64,000 bases of DNA from positions 186,001 to 250,000 of the forward strand of contig NZ_BSOW01000008.1 in the NCBI RefSeq assembly GCF_030160715.1. The letters run 5' to 3'. The DNA is from Bradyrhizobium iriomotense (GTDB taxonomy: Bacteria > Pseudomonadota > Alphaproteobacteria > Rhizobiales > Xanthobacteraceae). The notes under the pieces were generated by a model. It made no database searches. It saw nothing but the letters and a program-made list of their open reading frames with translations, and had not been told where the DNA came from. Of the stretch, positions 50,048-58,449 are shown one piece after another (position 1 is the first letter of the stretch; each line of letters starts with the position of its first letter). Both the position numbers and the translations under genes were made by a program.

Positions 50048-51255
50048 CGAACCTCCGCGATCACGGGCAGTTTCGCGATCGCGCGGAGACCCGGCCGTTT
50101 GCGCCAATTCACTTGCGAGGGGTCGACGGCGAGACCGAGCCGCGGCCAGCGCGTGAACAAGGCCTGAAGCGCGCAGGCCGCCTCGATCCGCGCGAGCTGA
50201 TGGCCGAGGCAGAAATGAATTCCCGTGCCGAAGGAGATGTGCCGGTTGGGCTTGCGCTCGAGATCGAGCCGCTCCGCATGATCATGCACGGCCGGATCCA
50301 TGTTCGCCGCCGCGAGCATGACCATGACGCGGTCGCCCTTCTTCAGATGCACGCCTTCCAGCTCGATATCCCGCCGGATGTAGCGCGGCTTTGAGAATTG
50401 CACCGGCGAGACGAAACGCAGGAATTCCTCAACGGCAAGTCCGGCGCGGCTCCAGTCTTCCTCGAGCCAGTCGCGCAAGGCGGGATTTTTGAGGAGCTCG
50501 TAGACCGAGCCGCTGATGAGATGGGTGGTGGTCTCCGAGCCCGCCGCGAGCAGCAGGAACACCATCGACACCATCTCGTCCGGCGTGATGCGGCCACCCT
50601 CGCGCTCGACCTGGACCAGTTCGGCGATCAGGCCCTCGCCGCCTTGCGTGCGCGCGACCTGCAACTGCTGCTCAAGATAGCCGCGCATCTTGCGGAACGC
50701 GAAAACCAGCCGAAAGAAGCTGACCACATTGGTCAGGGAGGACATCGTGTTCGCCCAGGCGATGAATCGGGGGCGATCGGCCTGCGGCAGGCCGAGGAGC
50801 TCGCAAATGACCGACAGGGGCAAGATGCGCGCGTAGCGCTGGACGAGATCGGCCGGGCTTCCCGCCGCGAACAGCTCGTCCGCGAGACCATCGGCGATGG
50901 CGCGGATGCGCGGCTCCATCGCGACGATCGCACGGCGGCGGAAGGCCTCGTCGACGATGCTGCGCAGCCGCGTGTGATCCGGCTCGTCCTTCGTCAGCAT
51001 GTTGTTGGCGATGGTCGTGACGAGTTTCGGCATCCACCAGCGCAGACCGGCTACCTCGCCGTCCTCCCTGCGCAAGGTGAACGTCGTGCCGTCCTTCAGC
51101 ACCTGTGCCGTTGCGTCGTGGGTCGTCGTGATCCAGACGTCGCCGACGATGGGAAACCGGGTCGCGACCACGGGTCCGGAGGCGCGCAACGTCGCGATTC
51201 CCTTGGGCGGATCGCGAAAGAAGGCGTCGCTGGTGAAGTCAATGCGCGGTGTCAT
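49936..51255 (-). CDS. Cytochrome P450
   Basis: 439 aa. I-helix AAGSETTTHLISGS with the oxygen-activating Thr region, K-helix ExxR in VEEFLRFVSP, and the heme loop ISFGTGIHFCLGHQLARIE with the Cys thiolate. It is a soluble bacterial class needing a ferredoxin and reductase; the Fpr gene at 51771 might serve it, though other roles are likelier. Normal P450s end soon after the KRPGLRAIAKLPV block. Here about 37 extra residues (basic and Ser-rich) follow, which overlap the DUF763 gene on the opposite strand; they may not matter for function. Substrate unknown. Confidence 0.92.
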   Translation of the reverse strand: MTPRIDFTSDAFFRDPPKGIATLRASGPVVATRFPIVGDVWITTTHDATAQVLKDGTTFTLRREDGEVAGLRWWMPKLVTTIANNMLTKDEPDHTRLRSIVDEAFRRRAIVAMEPRIRAIADGLADELFAAGSPADLVQRYARILPLSVICELLGLPQADRPRFIAWANTMSSLTNVVSFFRLVFAFRKMRGYLEQQLQVARTQGGEGLIAELVQVEREGGRITPDEMVSMVFLLLAAGSETTTHLISGSVYELLKNPALRDWLEEDWSRAGLAVEEFLRFVSPVQFSKPRYIRRDIELEGVHLKKGDRVMVMLAAANMDPAVHDHAERLDLERKPNRHISFGTGIHFCLGHQLARIEAACALQALFTRWPRLGLAVDPSQVNWRKRPGLRAIAKLPVIAEVRQPVDVPGARFDARRSRSQPNTDRPSSSGDAARSPAI

Positions 51256-51342
51256 GGGTCACCGCCCCTGTTGATGGCGCCTCACCACATGGTGTGCGCA
51301 ATCCCCGGCGCAAGGGCCGGAGGGTCGATCAAAAGAAGGCGA

Positions 51343-51663
51343 TCAGCCGCGCCCCGGCGACCGTGGCCCAGATTTACGCTGGTTGGTGTAGGCGTCCCAA
51401 TGGCTCCAGCTCCCATTGCTGAGGCTTTGCAGGTCGGTCGCGAGCGGGCGGCGCGTGCGCTTCTCGTAGTCGGCGATGGAACGCTCGGACTGCGCGATCT
51501 TGCGCCTGAGCTCGGCAATCGCCTTCTGGCTCTCTCCGTTGCGCTTGGACGATGCGATCTCGCCCATCGTGAAGCGCGCGGTCTCGAGCGCCTTCAACTC
51601 GGCACGGTTCTTCTTCAACTGAACCCGTTGCCAGGCGATGTTGCTGTCGCTGTCCGCAACCAT
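51343..51663 (-). CDS. Hypothetical coiled-coil protein
   Basis: 106 aa from ATG 51663, where GGAG lies ten bases upstream; an ATG at 51693 has no ribosome binding site. Two helical stretches rich in Lys, Arg, Glu and Ala (VQLKKNRAELKALETARF and SQKAIAELRRKIAQSERSI) suggest a short antiparallel coiled coil. The end (NQRKSGPRSPGRG) is basic. No family known to me. It stands between the P450 and Fpr genes. Confidence 0.6.
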   Translation of the reverse strand: MVADSDSNIAWQRVQLKKNRAELKALETARFTMGEIASSKRNGESQKAIAELRRKIAQSERSIADYEKRTRRPLATDLQSLSNGSWSHWDAYTNQRKSGPRSPGRG

Positions 51664-51770
51664 ATGGGAACTCCGCTGATTCGGCTTTCCCATAGTATCG
51701 CCAGCGGAATCGGCGCCGCAACGGGCGCCGGGCGGCGAAAATGCGGCTTTATTGCGCGACTGAGACCGAT

Positions 51771-52544
51771 TCAGCGCTCGGCAAAGGCCTTTTCGACCAC
51801 GAATTGCGCCGGCTCGCCGTGATTGCCCTCGGTAAGGCCGCGCTCGGTCAGGAGCACCCGGGTGTCGGCGACCAGCGCCGGACTGCCACAGATCATGACG
51901 CGGTCGTGGGCCGCTTCGAGCGGCGGCAGGCCGATGTCGCTGAACAGCTTGCCCGAGGTGATGAGGTCCGTGATGCGGCCGCGGTTGCGGAAGGGATCGC
52001 GGGTGACGGTCGGATAGTAGATGAGCTGGCTGCGGATGTAGTCGCCGAGCAGTTCGTCGTTCGGCAGCGTCTCGGTGATCATCTCGCCATAGGCGAGCTC
52101 CCTCACGTGCCGGCAGCCATGCAGCAGCACGACCTTCTCGAAACGCTCATAGGTCTCGGGATCCTTGATCACGGAGAGGAAGGGCGCGAGCCCCGTGCCG
52201 GTCCCGATCAAATAGAGGTTGCGGCCGTCCTCCAGATTGTCGATCACCAGCGTGCCGGTCGCCTTGCGGCTGACGATGATCTCGTCGCCTTCCTTCAGGT
52301 GCTGGAGGCGCGAGGTCAGCGGGCCGTCCGGCACCTTGATCGAGAAGAATTCGAGCGTGTCCTCGTAGTTGGCGCTGGCGACGCTGTAGGCGCGCAGCAG
52401 CGGCTTCTCGCCGACCTTGAGCCCGATCATGGTGAACTCGCCGTTGCGGAAGCGGAAGGTCGGGCTGCGGGTGGTCTTGAAGCTGAACAGCGTGTCGGTC
52501 CAGTGGTGGACGCTGAGGACGCTTTCCTGGTTGAAATTGCTCAT
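51771..52544 (-). CDS. fpr: Ferredoxin/flavodoxin-NADP(+) reductase
   Basis: 257 aa, bacterial plant-type FNR, subclass I. FAD motif RAYSVASANYEDTLEFF, NADP motif GTGTGLAPFLSVI, CGSPALVADTRVLL and the C-terminal end FVVEKAFAER, a close match to rhizobial/Rhodobacter Fpr. It moves electrons between NADPH and ferredoxin. It shares a divergent promoter with the enamidase gene, with two GTATAC palindromes between. A likely job is to supply reduced ferredoxin to 6-hydroxynicotinate reductase, which in Eubacterium uses ferredoxin. Confidence 0.92.
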   Translation of the reverse strand: MSNFNQESVLSVHHWTDTLFSFKTTRSPTFRFRNGEFTMIGLKVGEKPLLRAYSVASANYEDTLEFFSIKVPDGPLTSRLQHLKEGDEIIVSRKATGTLVIDNLEDGRNLYLIGTGTGLAPFLSVIKDPETYERFEKVVLLHGCRHVRELAYGEMITETLPNDELLGDYIRSQLIYYPTVTRDPFRNRGRITDLITSGKLFSDIGLPPLEAAHDRVMICGSPALVADTRVLLTERGLTEGNHGEPAQFVVEKAFAER

Positions 52545-52591
52545 CTCACCCTTCCCTTGCCGGCGCGCAGGCGATTGTCAGCCATGCGTCA

Positions 52592-52617
52592 TTCGTATAC
52601 GATCGTTCGTATACAAA
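52592..52617. promoter_or_regulatory. Two GTATAC palindromes in the fpr/enamidase divergent promoter
   Basis: TTCGTATACGAT (52592-52603) and TTCGTATACAAA (52606-52617), with centres 14 bases apart. Both share the core with TTCGTATACGAA at 62717-62728. They lie midway between the divergent starts 52544 and 52695 and are probably bound by the MarR-type regulator encoded at 54446. Confidence 0.65.
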
Positions 52618-52694
52618 TGAATAATCCGGCTTGATCCTTTGGTCAAGGCTGCCCAAGATCGCGAGCGTTGCAGTTAGGAATAAGGAGCCTTTCC

Positions 52695-53891
52695 ATGGCG
52701 CATGACGCACCCACGGCCACCGGGCCTTCGAAGCTCGTGATCCGCAATATCGGCCTGATGCTGTCGGGCGCCCTGGAAAAGCCGATCCTGGATGGCGATA
52801 CCATCGTCGCCGAGAACGGCAAGATCACTGCCATCGGCCGCTTCAAGGACGTCAACACCGAGGGCGCGACGACGATCGTCGACGCTAACGGCACCACCGT
52901 CGCACCCGGCCTGATCGACAGCCATGTCCACCCCGTCGCCGGCGACTGGACGCCGCGACAGAACCAGATCAACTGGATCGACAGCTACCTCCACGGCGGC
53001 GTCACCACCATGATCTCGGCGGGCGAAGTGCACATGCCCGGCCGCCCGCGCGACGTCGTCGGGCTGAAGGCCATGGCGATCTTCGCGCAGCGTGCGTTCT
53101 GGACGCTGCGTCCGGGCGGCGTGAAGGTTCACGCCGGCGCGCCCGTGATCGAATGCGAAATGGTCGAGGAGGATTTCAAGGAGATGGCCGCCGCCGGCGT
53201 CAAGCTACTCGGCGAGGTTGGCCTTGGCGGCGTCAAGGACGGCCCCACCGCGCGCAAGATGGTCGGCTGGGCGCGCAAATACGGCATCCAGAGCACGATC
53301 CACACCGGCGGCCCGTCGATCCCCGGCTCCGGCCTGATCGACAAGGACGTGGTGCTGGAGGCCGACACCGACGTGGTCGGCCACATCAATGGCGGCCACA
53401 CTGCCCTCCCCGACGACCAGATCCGCTGCATCTGCGAGGGCTGCAAGCGCGGGCTCGAGCTCGTTCACAACGGCAATGAGCGTTCGGCCCTCTTCACGCT
53501 GCGCACCGCGCGCGAGATGGGCGATCTCCACCGCGTCATCCTCGGCACCGACGCGCCGGCCGGCTCCGGCGTGCAGCCGCTCGGCATTCTGCGCATGGTC
53601 TCGATGCTGTCCTCGCTCGGCGAGCTGCCGGCCGAGATCGCGTTTTGCCTCGCCACGGGCAACACCGCGCGCATGCGCGAGCTCGATTGCGGCCTCATCG
53701 AAGTGGGCCGCGCTGCCGATTTCGTCCTCATGGACAAGGCGCAGCACTCACCCGGCAAGAACATCCTGGAGAGCGTCCAGCTCGGCGACCTTCCCGGCAT
53801 CGGCATGACCATCATCGACGGCATCGTGCGGACGCAGCGCAGCCGGAATACGCCGCCGGCGGGGAAGGTGCCGGAGGTGGTGGGGAAGTGA
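52695..53891 (+). CDS. ena: Enamidase (1,4,5,6-tetrahydro-6-oxonicotinate hydrolase)
   Basis: 398 aa from ATG 52695 (TAAGGAG seven bases upstream). Amidohydrolase fold with HxH in LIDSHVHPVAGD (His77, His79), LLGEVGLGGVKDG, TIHTGGPSIPGSG, DVVGHINGGHTALPDD and LGTDAPAGSGVQPLG for the further metal ligands and the catalytic Asp. The GGHTAL block and overall order match enamidase of Eubacterium barkeri, which hydrolyses 6-oxo-tetrahydronicotinate to 2-formylglutarate and ammonia. Adjacent 6-hydroxynicotinate reductase and importer genes support this. The metal content (Fe/Zn in Eubacterium) is not known here. Confidence 0.88.
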   Translation: MAHDAPTATGPSKLVIRNIGLMLSGALEKPILDGDTIVAENGKITAIGRFKDVNTEGATTIVDANGTTVAPGLIDSHVHPVAGDWTPRQNQINWIDSYLHGGVTTMISAGEVHMPGRPRDVVGLKAMAIFAQRAFWTLRPGGVKVHAGAPVIECEMVEEDFKEMAAAGVKLLGEVGLGGVKDGPTARKMVGWARKYGIQSTIHTGGPSIPGSGLIDKDVVLEADTDVVGHINGGHTALPDDQIRCICEGCKRGLELVHNGNERSALFTLRTAREMGDLHRVILGTDAPAGSGVQPLGILRMVSMLSSLGELPAEIAFCLATGNTARMRELDCGLIEVGRAADFVLMDKAQHSPGKNILESVQLGDLPGIGMTIIDGIVRTQRSRNTPPAGKVPEVVGK

Positions 53892-53900
53892 CGGCACTTG

Positions 53901-53998
53901 CCGTCATTCCGGGGCGCGCGTCAGCGCGAACCCGGAATCCCGCGCAACAACCTCTGGATTCCGGGTTCACGCGCGATGCGCGTGCCCCGGAATGACGG
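53901..53998. repeat. Dispersed palindromic repeat, CCGTCATTCCGGGGC type
   Basis: CCGTCATTCCGGGGCGCGCG opens the left arm and CGCGTGCCCCGGAATGACGG closes the right arm; inner arms AACCCGGAATCC and GGATTCCGGGTT also pair. Long palindrome of 98 bases with a central AACAACCT loop. Known to me as a common intergenic element of this group of bacteria. It lies between the convergent enamidase and hypothetical genes, a good place for a two-way terminator. Confidence 0.8.
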
Positions 53999-54012
53999 AT
54001 TGAGCGCAGGAA

Positions 54013-54402
54013 TCAGCGCGGTTTCTCTACCTCGCAACGCACATAGGTCTGGCGCTTGGCGCGTCCGACCGGGCCGTTGTCCATCACGAGCTTGCCGTCC
54101 GCAGCGATTGACACCCGGGGATTGGAACGAAACTTCTCGCCCTCGCCTTCGCAGGCGAGCCGCATCTTCCAGCTGAGTTTCCCGTCGGCGGTGATCTCGC
54201 TGGCGCGACACCGCGTCTCGTACCAGTAGAGGCGGTTGCCGCCTTCGATGCTCATGCGGTTCGCGCTGTCCTGGTCGCGGCAATCCTTTTGGGTCGATGC
54301 CCAGAACCCTTCGTAAGGTTGCGCGCCCCAGGCAGGAGCGCACCCGCCCGCCAGCGCTGCACCAAGCCTCAAAACCATCGCAAACCGCGTCGCCGCTCTC
54401 AT
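54013..54402 (-). CDS. Hypothetical exported protein
   Basis: 129 aa from ATG 54402 (GAGG upstream); an ATG at 54429 has no ribosome binding site. Signal peptide about 1-27 (ALAGGCAPAWGAQ; the Cys could instead mark a lipobox AGGC). The mature part has WASTQKDCRDQDS, YWYETRCRAS, RLACEGEGEKF and TYVRCEVEKPR, four cysteines likely in two disulphides. No family named. It lies downstream of the marR-type gene by 43 bases and could be the last gene of that operon, but its content does not suggest a role in nicotinate use. Confidence 0.6.
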   Translation of the reverse strand: MRAATRFAMVLRLGAALAGGCAPAWGAQPYEGFWASTQKDCRDQDSANRMSIEGGNRLYWYETRCRASEITADGKLSWKMRLACEGEGEKFRSNPRVSIAADGKLVMDNGPVGRAKRQTYVRCEVEKPR

Positions 54403-54445
54403 GCCGGTCAACCTCGACAAAACCTTCATCGAGGTTAGTCGCCGC

Positions 54446-54901
54446 TCACCGCAGCTTGTTCAACAGCGCCATCAGCATCTCGCGCTCCTTCGCATCGAGC
54501 GGTGCGAGAGTCTCGCGGGTGATGGCGAGCGCGTTCGGCGCGACCTTTTCAGCCAGCTGCTGACCGGCGCGTGTGAGGCTGACGAGCAGCCGCCGGCCGT
54601 CTTCCGGATCCTGGCTCGTCTCCGTCAGTCCGCGGGCGCTGAGCCGGTCGATCACGCCCTTGATGGTCGCGACGTCCATCGCCGTCAGGCGTCCCAGCTG
54701 GTTTTGCGAGCAAGGCCCGGTCTCGGCGAGCTTTGACAGCGCCGCCCATTGCGTCGGCGTCAGGTTGGTGCCGATGTCTCGGGCAAAGATCGCGCTGTGA
54801 CGCTGCCAGACTTGGCGCAGGATGAAGCCAACCTGCTCGTCGAGCACATAAGGCGGCTTGGCCTGCCTGACGCTCTTCTTGGCTGCGACGCCTCTCGCCA
54901 T
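54446..54901 (-). CDS. nicR: MarR-family regulator, NicR/BpsR-like
   Basis: 151 aa from ATG 54901. Contains VLDEQVGFILRQVWQRHSAIFA and NLTPTQWAALSKLAETGPCSQNQLGRLTAMDVATIKG (shown to mark the HTH, near residues 48-84), then LTETSQDPEDGRRLLVSLT. These blocks agree with the MarR group of NicR (Pseudomonas) and BpsR (Bordetella), which sense 6-hydroxynicotinate. It is last of the importer operon and sits among the nicotinate genes. Likely represses fpr, enamidase, 6-hydroxynicotinate reductase and the hydroxylase through the GTATAC palindromes. Confidence 0.82.
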   Translation of the reverse strand: MARGVAAKKSVRQAKPPYVLDEQVGFILRQVWQRHSAIFARDIGTNLTPTQWAALSKLAETGPCSQNQLGRLTAMDVATIKGVIDRLSARGLTETSQDPEDGRRLLVSLTRAGQQLAEKVAPNALAITRETLAPLDAKEREMLMALLNKLR

Positions 54902-54917
54902 TCCCGCCCCGCCCCCT

Positions 54918-55622
54918 TCACAATGACAGATGCGCGTCGCGGATATCCGGGCGCGCATCGAGCTCGGCCATCGTACCACCGAAACAGATTCGGCCGCGCT
55001 CGATGATATAGGCGCGATCGGAGATCAGCTTTGCAAAATGCAGGTTCTGCTCGGAAACCACGATGCTGACGCCTTCCTTCTTCATGGTCAGGATCGCATC
55101 GACCATCTGCTCCACGATCTTGGGCGACAGCCCCTCCGACGGCTCGTCCAGCAGCACCAGCGATGGGTTGCCCATCAGCGTGCGGGCGATGGTCAGCATC
55201 TGCTGCTCGCCGCCGCTCATGCGGCCACCCGGCCGATTGCGCATCTCGTTCAGATTCGGAAACAGCGTGAACAGCTTTTCCCGCGTCCAGTATGGCGCGT
55301 TCGGCCGCTTGGGCTGGCGACCGACTTCCAGATTCTCCTCGACCGTGAGGTCGGTAAAGATGCGGCGCTCCTCCGGCACGTAGCCGAGCCCGCCGCGCAC
55401 GATCTCATGCGTCGGCCGGGCCGAGACGTCCTTGCCCTCGAACACGATACGGCCCGAGCGCTGCGCCACGAGGCCGACGATGGAGCGGAACGTCGTCGAC
55501 TTGCCGGCGCCATTGCGCCCCAGAAGTGCGACCACCTCGCCGTCACCGACCTCGAGGGCGATGTCGAACAGGATGTGGGCCGGACCGTAATGGCTGTTGA
55601 GCCCCCCGACCGTGAGCTTCAT
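54918..55622 (-). CDS. livF: Liv-type ABC transporter ATPase LivF (nicotinate cluster)
   Basis: 234 aa. Walker A LGRNGAGKSTTF, signature MSGGEQQMLTIARTLM, Walker B LVLLDEPSEGLSP, then VSEQNLHFAKLISDRAYIIERG. Start overlaps the livG stop as ATGA; the marR-like gene begins 17 bases after its end. This importer is a second, distinct Liv system in the window, likely for nicotinate or a related ring acid given its neighbours. Confidence 0.92.
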   Translation of the reverse strand: MKLTVGGLNSHYGPAHILFDIALEVGDGEVVALLGRNGAGKSTTFRSIVGLVAQRSGRIVFEGKDVSARPTHEIVRGGLGYVPEERRIFTDLTVEENLEVGRQPKRPNAPYWTREKLFTLFPNLNEMRNRPGGRMSGGEQQMLTIARTLMGNPSLVLLDEPSEGLSPKIVEQMVDAILTMKKEGVSIVVSEQNLHFAKLISDRAYIIERGRICFGGTMAELDARPDIRDAHLSL

Positions 55623-56410
55623 GTCGCGGCCCCCTCGCGATGACGGGCATCGTAGACGAGGCCCTCGCCGAGATAGACCGCCTGCACCTGCGGATTGCCC
55701 CGCACTTCCGTCGGCGAGCCCTCGGCAATCAGCGTGCCGCGGTTGAGCACGATGATACGGTCGGCATGTTCGAACACCACGTCCATGTCGTGCTCGGTGA
55801 AGAGCACGCCGATGGATTTCTCCCGCGCGATACGTGCGGTGAGCCGCATCAGGTCGATGCGCTCGCGCGGCGCCATGCCGGCAGTCGGCTCGTCCATCAG
55901 CAGGAGCTTTGGCTCGTTGGCGAGCGCAACCGCAAGCTCGAGCCGCTTGAGATCGCCATAGGCGAGCTCACCGCACGGACGATCCGCATAGCCGCCCATA
56001 CCGACGAGCTCCAGCAGGCGCACCGCCTCGTCGCGATCGAAGCGCGGCGCCGAGCCCCAGAGATTGAGCAATTGCTTCTGGTGCGAGATCAGCGCGACCT
56101 GGACGTTCTCGCGCACCGTCATGGTGGCAAAGGTTGCTGTGATCTGGAACGTGCGGCCGACGCCGAGGCGCCAGACCTCACGCGGCTTCTTGGCCGTCGT
56201 GTCCTCGCCGAGCAGACGGATGCGCCCGGAGTCCGGCTTGTTTTGGCCGTTGAGCATGTCGAAGCAGGTGCTCTTGCCGGCGCCGTTCGGGCCGATCAGC
56301 GCAAGAATCTCGCCGGCGCGCAGCTCGAACGAGACGCCGCGCACGGCATGGATGCCGCCATAGGATTTGGTCAGGCCTTCGACCGCGAGAAGTGTGGGTG
56401 CGACGCTCAT
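55619..56410 (-). CDS. livG: Liv-type ABC transporter ATPase LivG (nicotinate cluster)
   Basis: 263 aa. Walker A GPNGAGKSTCFDMLNG, signature LAYGDLKRLELAVAL (normal for LivG), Walker B LLLMDEPTAGMAP, then the EHDMDVVFEHADRIIVLNRG block. ATGA overlaps on both sides with the fused permease gene and livF, so the three are made together. More canonical in signature and Walker B than the LivG at 6006. Confidence 0.92.
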   Translation of the reverse strand: MSVAPTLLAVEGLTKSYGGIHAVRGVSFELRAGEILALIGPNGAGKSTCFDMLNGQNKPDSGRIRLLGEDTTAKKPREVWRLGVGRTFQITATFATMTVRENVQVALISHQKQLLNLWGSAPRFDRDEAVRLLELVGMGGYADRPCGELAYGDLKRLELAVALANEPKLLLMDEPTAGMAPRERIDLMRLTARIAREKSIGVLFTEHDMDVVFEHADRIIVLNRGTLIAEGSPTEVRGNPQVQAVYLGEGLVYDARHREGAAT

Positions 56411-58296
56411 TCGGCGGGCCCGATCGGTTTGGCGAGCAAGGTCGAGCCCGGCGGCGATGAGCCCTTGCGCCGCTGCGCGAGCATTTCCAGCATGCCGACG
56501 ATCCCCTTCGGGAAGACGACCACGATCAGCACGATGAAGGCGCCGAGCACGAGTTTTGAGAGATCGGTCTGGCTGACGAGCCAGATGTTGAGCGCCTTGT
56601 AGACGATCGCGCCGATCACCGCGCCCGACACCGTCTCGACGCCGCCGAGCAGCACCATGACGAGCGCATCAACCGAGAGCGAGATGCCGAGATTATCCGG
56701 GAAGACGCTGCCCTTCAGATACGCGAACAGCGCTCCGCCGATGCCGGCGGTCGTTCCCGCGATGACGAAGGCCGTCCACTGCATGCGCTTGACATTGATG
56801 CCGATCGCCTCGCTGCGCAGCGCCGAATCGCGCGTGGCGCGCAGCGCGTAGCCGAATGGCGAGAACACCGCGATGCGCAAGGCGATCGTCACGAGCGTGG
56901 CGACGCCGAGCGCCAGCCAGTAGAAATGCGACGGGCTCGCCGCCCATTTTTCCGGCCAGACGCCTAAAATGCCGTTGTCGCCGCCGGTGACGCTGACCCA
57001 CTGGAACGCGATCGACCACACGATCTGCGCAAAGGCGAGCGTCAGCATCGCGAAATAGACACCGGAGAGCTGCACCGCAAAAAAGCCGAACACCGCTGCG
57101 CCGAGGCAGCCGAGCAGCGGTCCCAGCAGCAGGCAGACGATCATCGGTAGTCCCGCCATCTTGGCGAGGAAGGCAACGCCGTAGGCGCCGAGACCGAAAT
57201 ACGCCGCGTGTCCGAAGGATGCGAGGCCCCCGACCGCCATCAGGAAGTGCAGGCTGACGGCGAAGATCACGAAGATCGCGATCTCCGAGCCGACCGTCAG
57301 GGCATAGTTGCCGGCGAACAGCGGCAGCGCCGCCGCGACGCCGAGCGCAGCAAGCGAGGCCAGCCGTTCGTTCGACGTCAGTGGACGCCAGGGATTGACG
57401 GTGAGGCCCGGCGTACGGCGCGCGGGCGCCTCAGGCCTGCCAAACAGGCCCCAGGGCCGCACGATCAGCACCACCGCCATCACCAGGAAGACCAGGATGA
57501 TGGAAATCTTCGGGAAAATCAGGATGCCGAAGGCGTTGAGCTCGGAGACCAGCACCGCCGCGACGAAGGCGCCGACGATGCTGCCGAGACCACCGATCAC
57601 GACCACGACGAAGACCTCGACGATGATGCGCAGGTCCATGGCGTGATGCACGGCATCGCGCGGAATTTGCAGCGCGCCGCCGAGCGCGGCGAGGAAGACG
57701 CCGACCGCGAACACGGATGTGAACAGCCATTTCTGATTGACGCCGAGCGCCGCTACCATGTCGCGGTCCTGCGTCGCCGCGCGCACTAGCACGCCCCAGC
57801 GGGTGCGCTGGAACAGGAGCCAGAGGATGCCGAGCACGACCGGGCCGAGCACGATCAGGAACAGGTCGTAGCTCGGGATGTTCTGGCCGAAGAAATCGAC
57901 CGCGCCCTTGAAGCCCGGCGCGCGGCGGCCGAGCAGATCGTCGGGGCCCCAGATGAGGACGACGAGATCCTCGACCATCAGCGTCAGGCCGAACGTCGCG
58001 AGCAGCTGGAACAGTTCGGGCGCGTGATAGATACGCCGAAGCAGCACCATCTCGACGAGGACACCGATCAGCGCCACCGCGAGCGCGGCGACGACGATGC
58101 CGCCCCAGAAGCCGAACGCGCCGGAAAGGCGGTCCGTCAGCGTGAACGCGATATAGGCGCCGACCATGTAGAAGGCGCCGTGCGCGAAGTTCACGATCCG
58201 CGTCACGCCGAAGATGATCGACAGGCCCGAAGCCACCAGGAACAGCGACGCTGCGCTGGCGAGTCCGGTCAGAAACTGTACGACGTAAAAGGCCAT
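56407..58296 (-). CDS. Fused LivH-LivM ABC transporter permease
   Basis: 629 aa, about twice a normal Liv permease. Residues 1-290 are LivH-like (IFGVTRIVNFAHGAFYMVGAY near 29, VRAATQDRDMVAALGVN loop near 172), residues about 315-610 LivM-like (VGGLASFGHAAYFGLGAYGV near 357, LRATRDSALRSEAIGINVKRM loop near 478). The joint (about 290-315, PEAPARRTPGLTVNPWRPL) is Pro/Arg-rich and should be cytoplasmic. One chain thus makes both halves of the channel. Such fusions occur in a branch of Liv systems for aromatic acids and are normal there. No frameshift or stop. Confidence 0.9.
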   Translation of the reverse strand: MAFYVVQFLTGLASAASLFLVASGLSIIFGVTRIVNFAHGAFYMVGAYIAFTLTDRLSGAFGFWGGIVVAALAVALIGVLVEMVLLRRIYHAPELFQLLATFGLTLMVEDLVVLIWGPDDLLGRRAPGFKGAVDFFGQNIPSYDLFLIVLGPVVLGILWLLFQRTRWGVLVRAATQDRDMVAALGVNQKWLFTSVFAVGVFLAALGGALQIPRDAVHHAMDLRIIVEVFVVVVIGGLGSIVGAFVAAVLVSELNAFGILIFPKISIILVFLVMAVVLIVRPWGLFGRPEAPARRTPGLTVNPWRPLTSNERLASLAALGVAAALPLFAGNYALTVGSEIAIFVIFAVSLHFLMAVGGLASFGHAAYFGLGAYGVAFLAKMAGLPMIVCLLLGPLLGCLGAAVFGFFAVQLSGVYFAMLTLAFAQIVWSIAFQWVSVTGGDNGILGVWPEKWAASPSHFYWLALGVATLVTIALRIAVFSPFGYALRATRDSALRSEAIGINVKRMQWTAFVIAGTTAGIGGALFAYLKGSVFPDNLGISLSVDALVMVLLGGVETVSGAVIGAIVYKALNIWLVSQTDLSKLVLGAFIVLIVVVFPKGIVGMLEMLAQRRKGSSPPGSTLLAKPIGPAE

Positions 58297-58330
58297 CGGC
58301 GGTCCGGGTTCACAAGACTCTCAGCATTCG

Positions 58331-58430
58331 GGCTTCATCCTTCGAGACGGCGCTTCGCGCCTCCTCAGGATGAGGTCCGAGACCCTCATGGTGAGGAGCG
58401 CGGCGACGCCGCGCGTCTCGAACCATAGGC
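58331..58430. repeat. Dispersed palindromic repeat, CATCCTTCGAGACG type
   Basis: Left arm CATCCTTCGAGACGGCGC, then CTCCTCAGGATGAGG; right arm CCTCATGGTGAGGAGCGC and GCGCGTCTCGAACCATAG. The outer arms pair over most of their length and the inner AGGATGAGG/CCTCATGGT forms a second stem. It separates the binding-protein gene from the fused permease gene in one operon and could reduce expression of the downstream genes, like the terminator in the first liv operon. Confidence 0.78.
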
Positions 58431-58449
58431 CCCCGTTGTAGTCGCAGCA

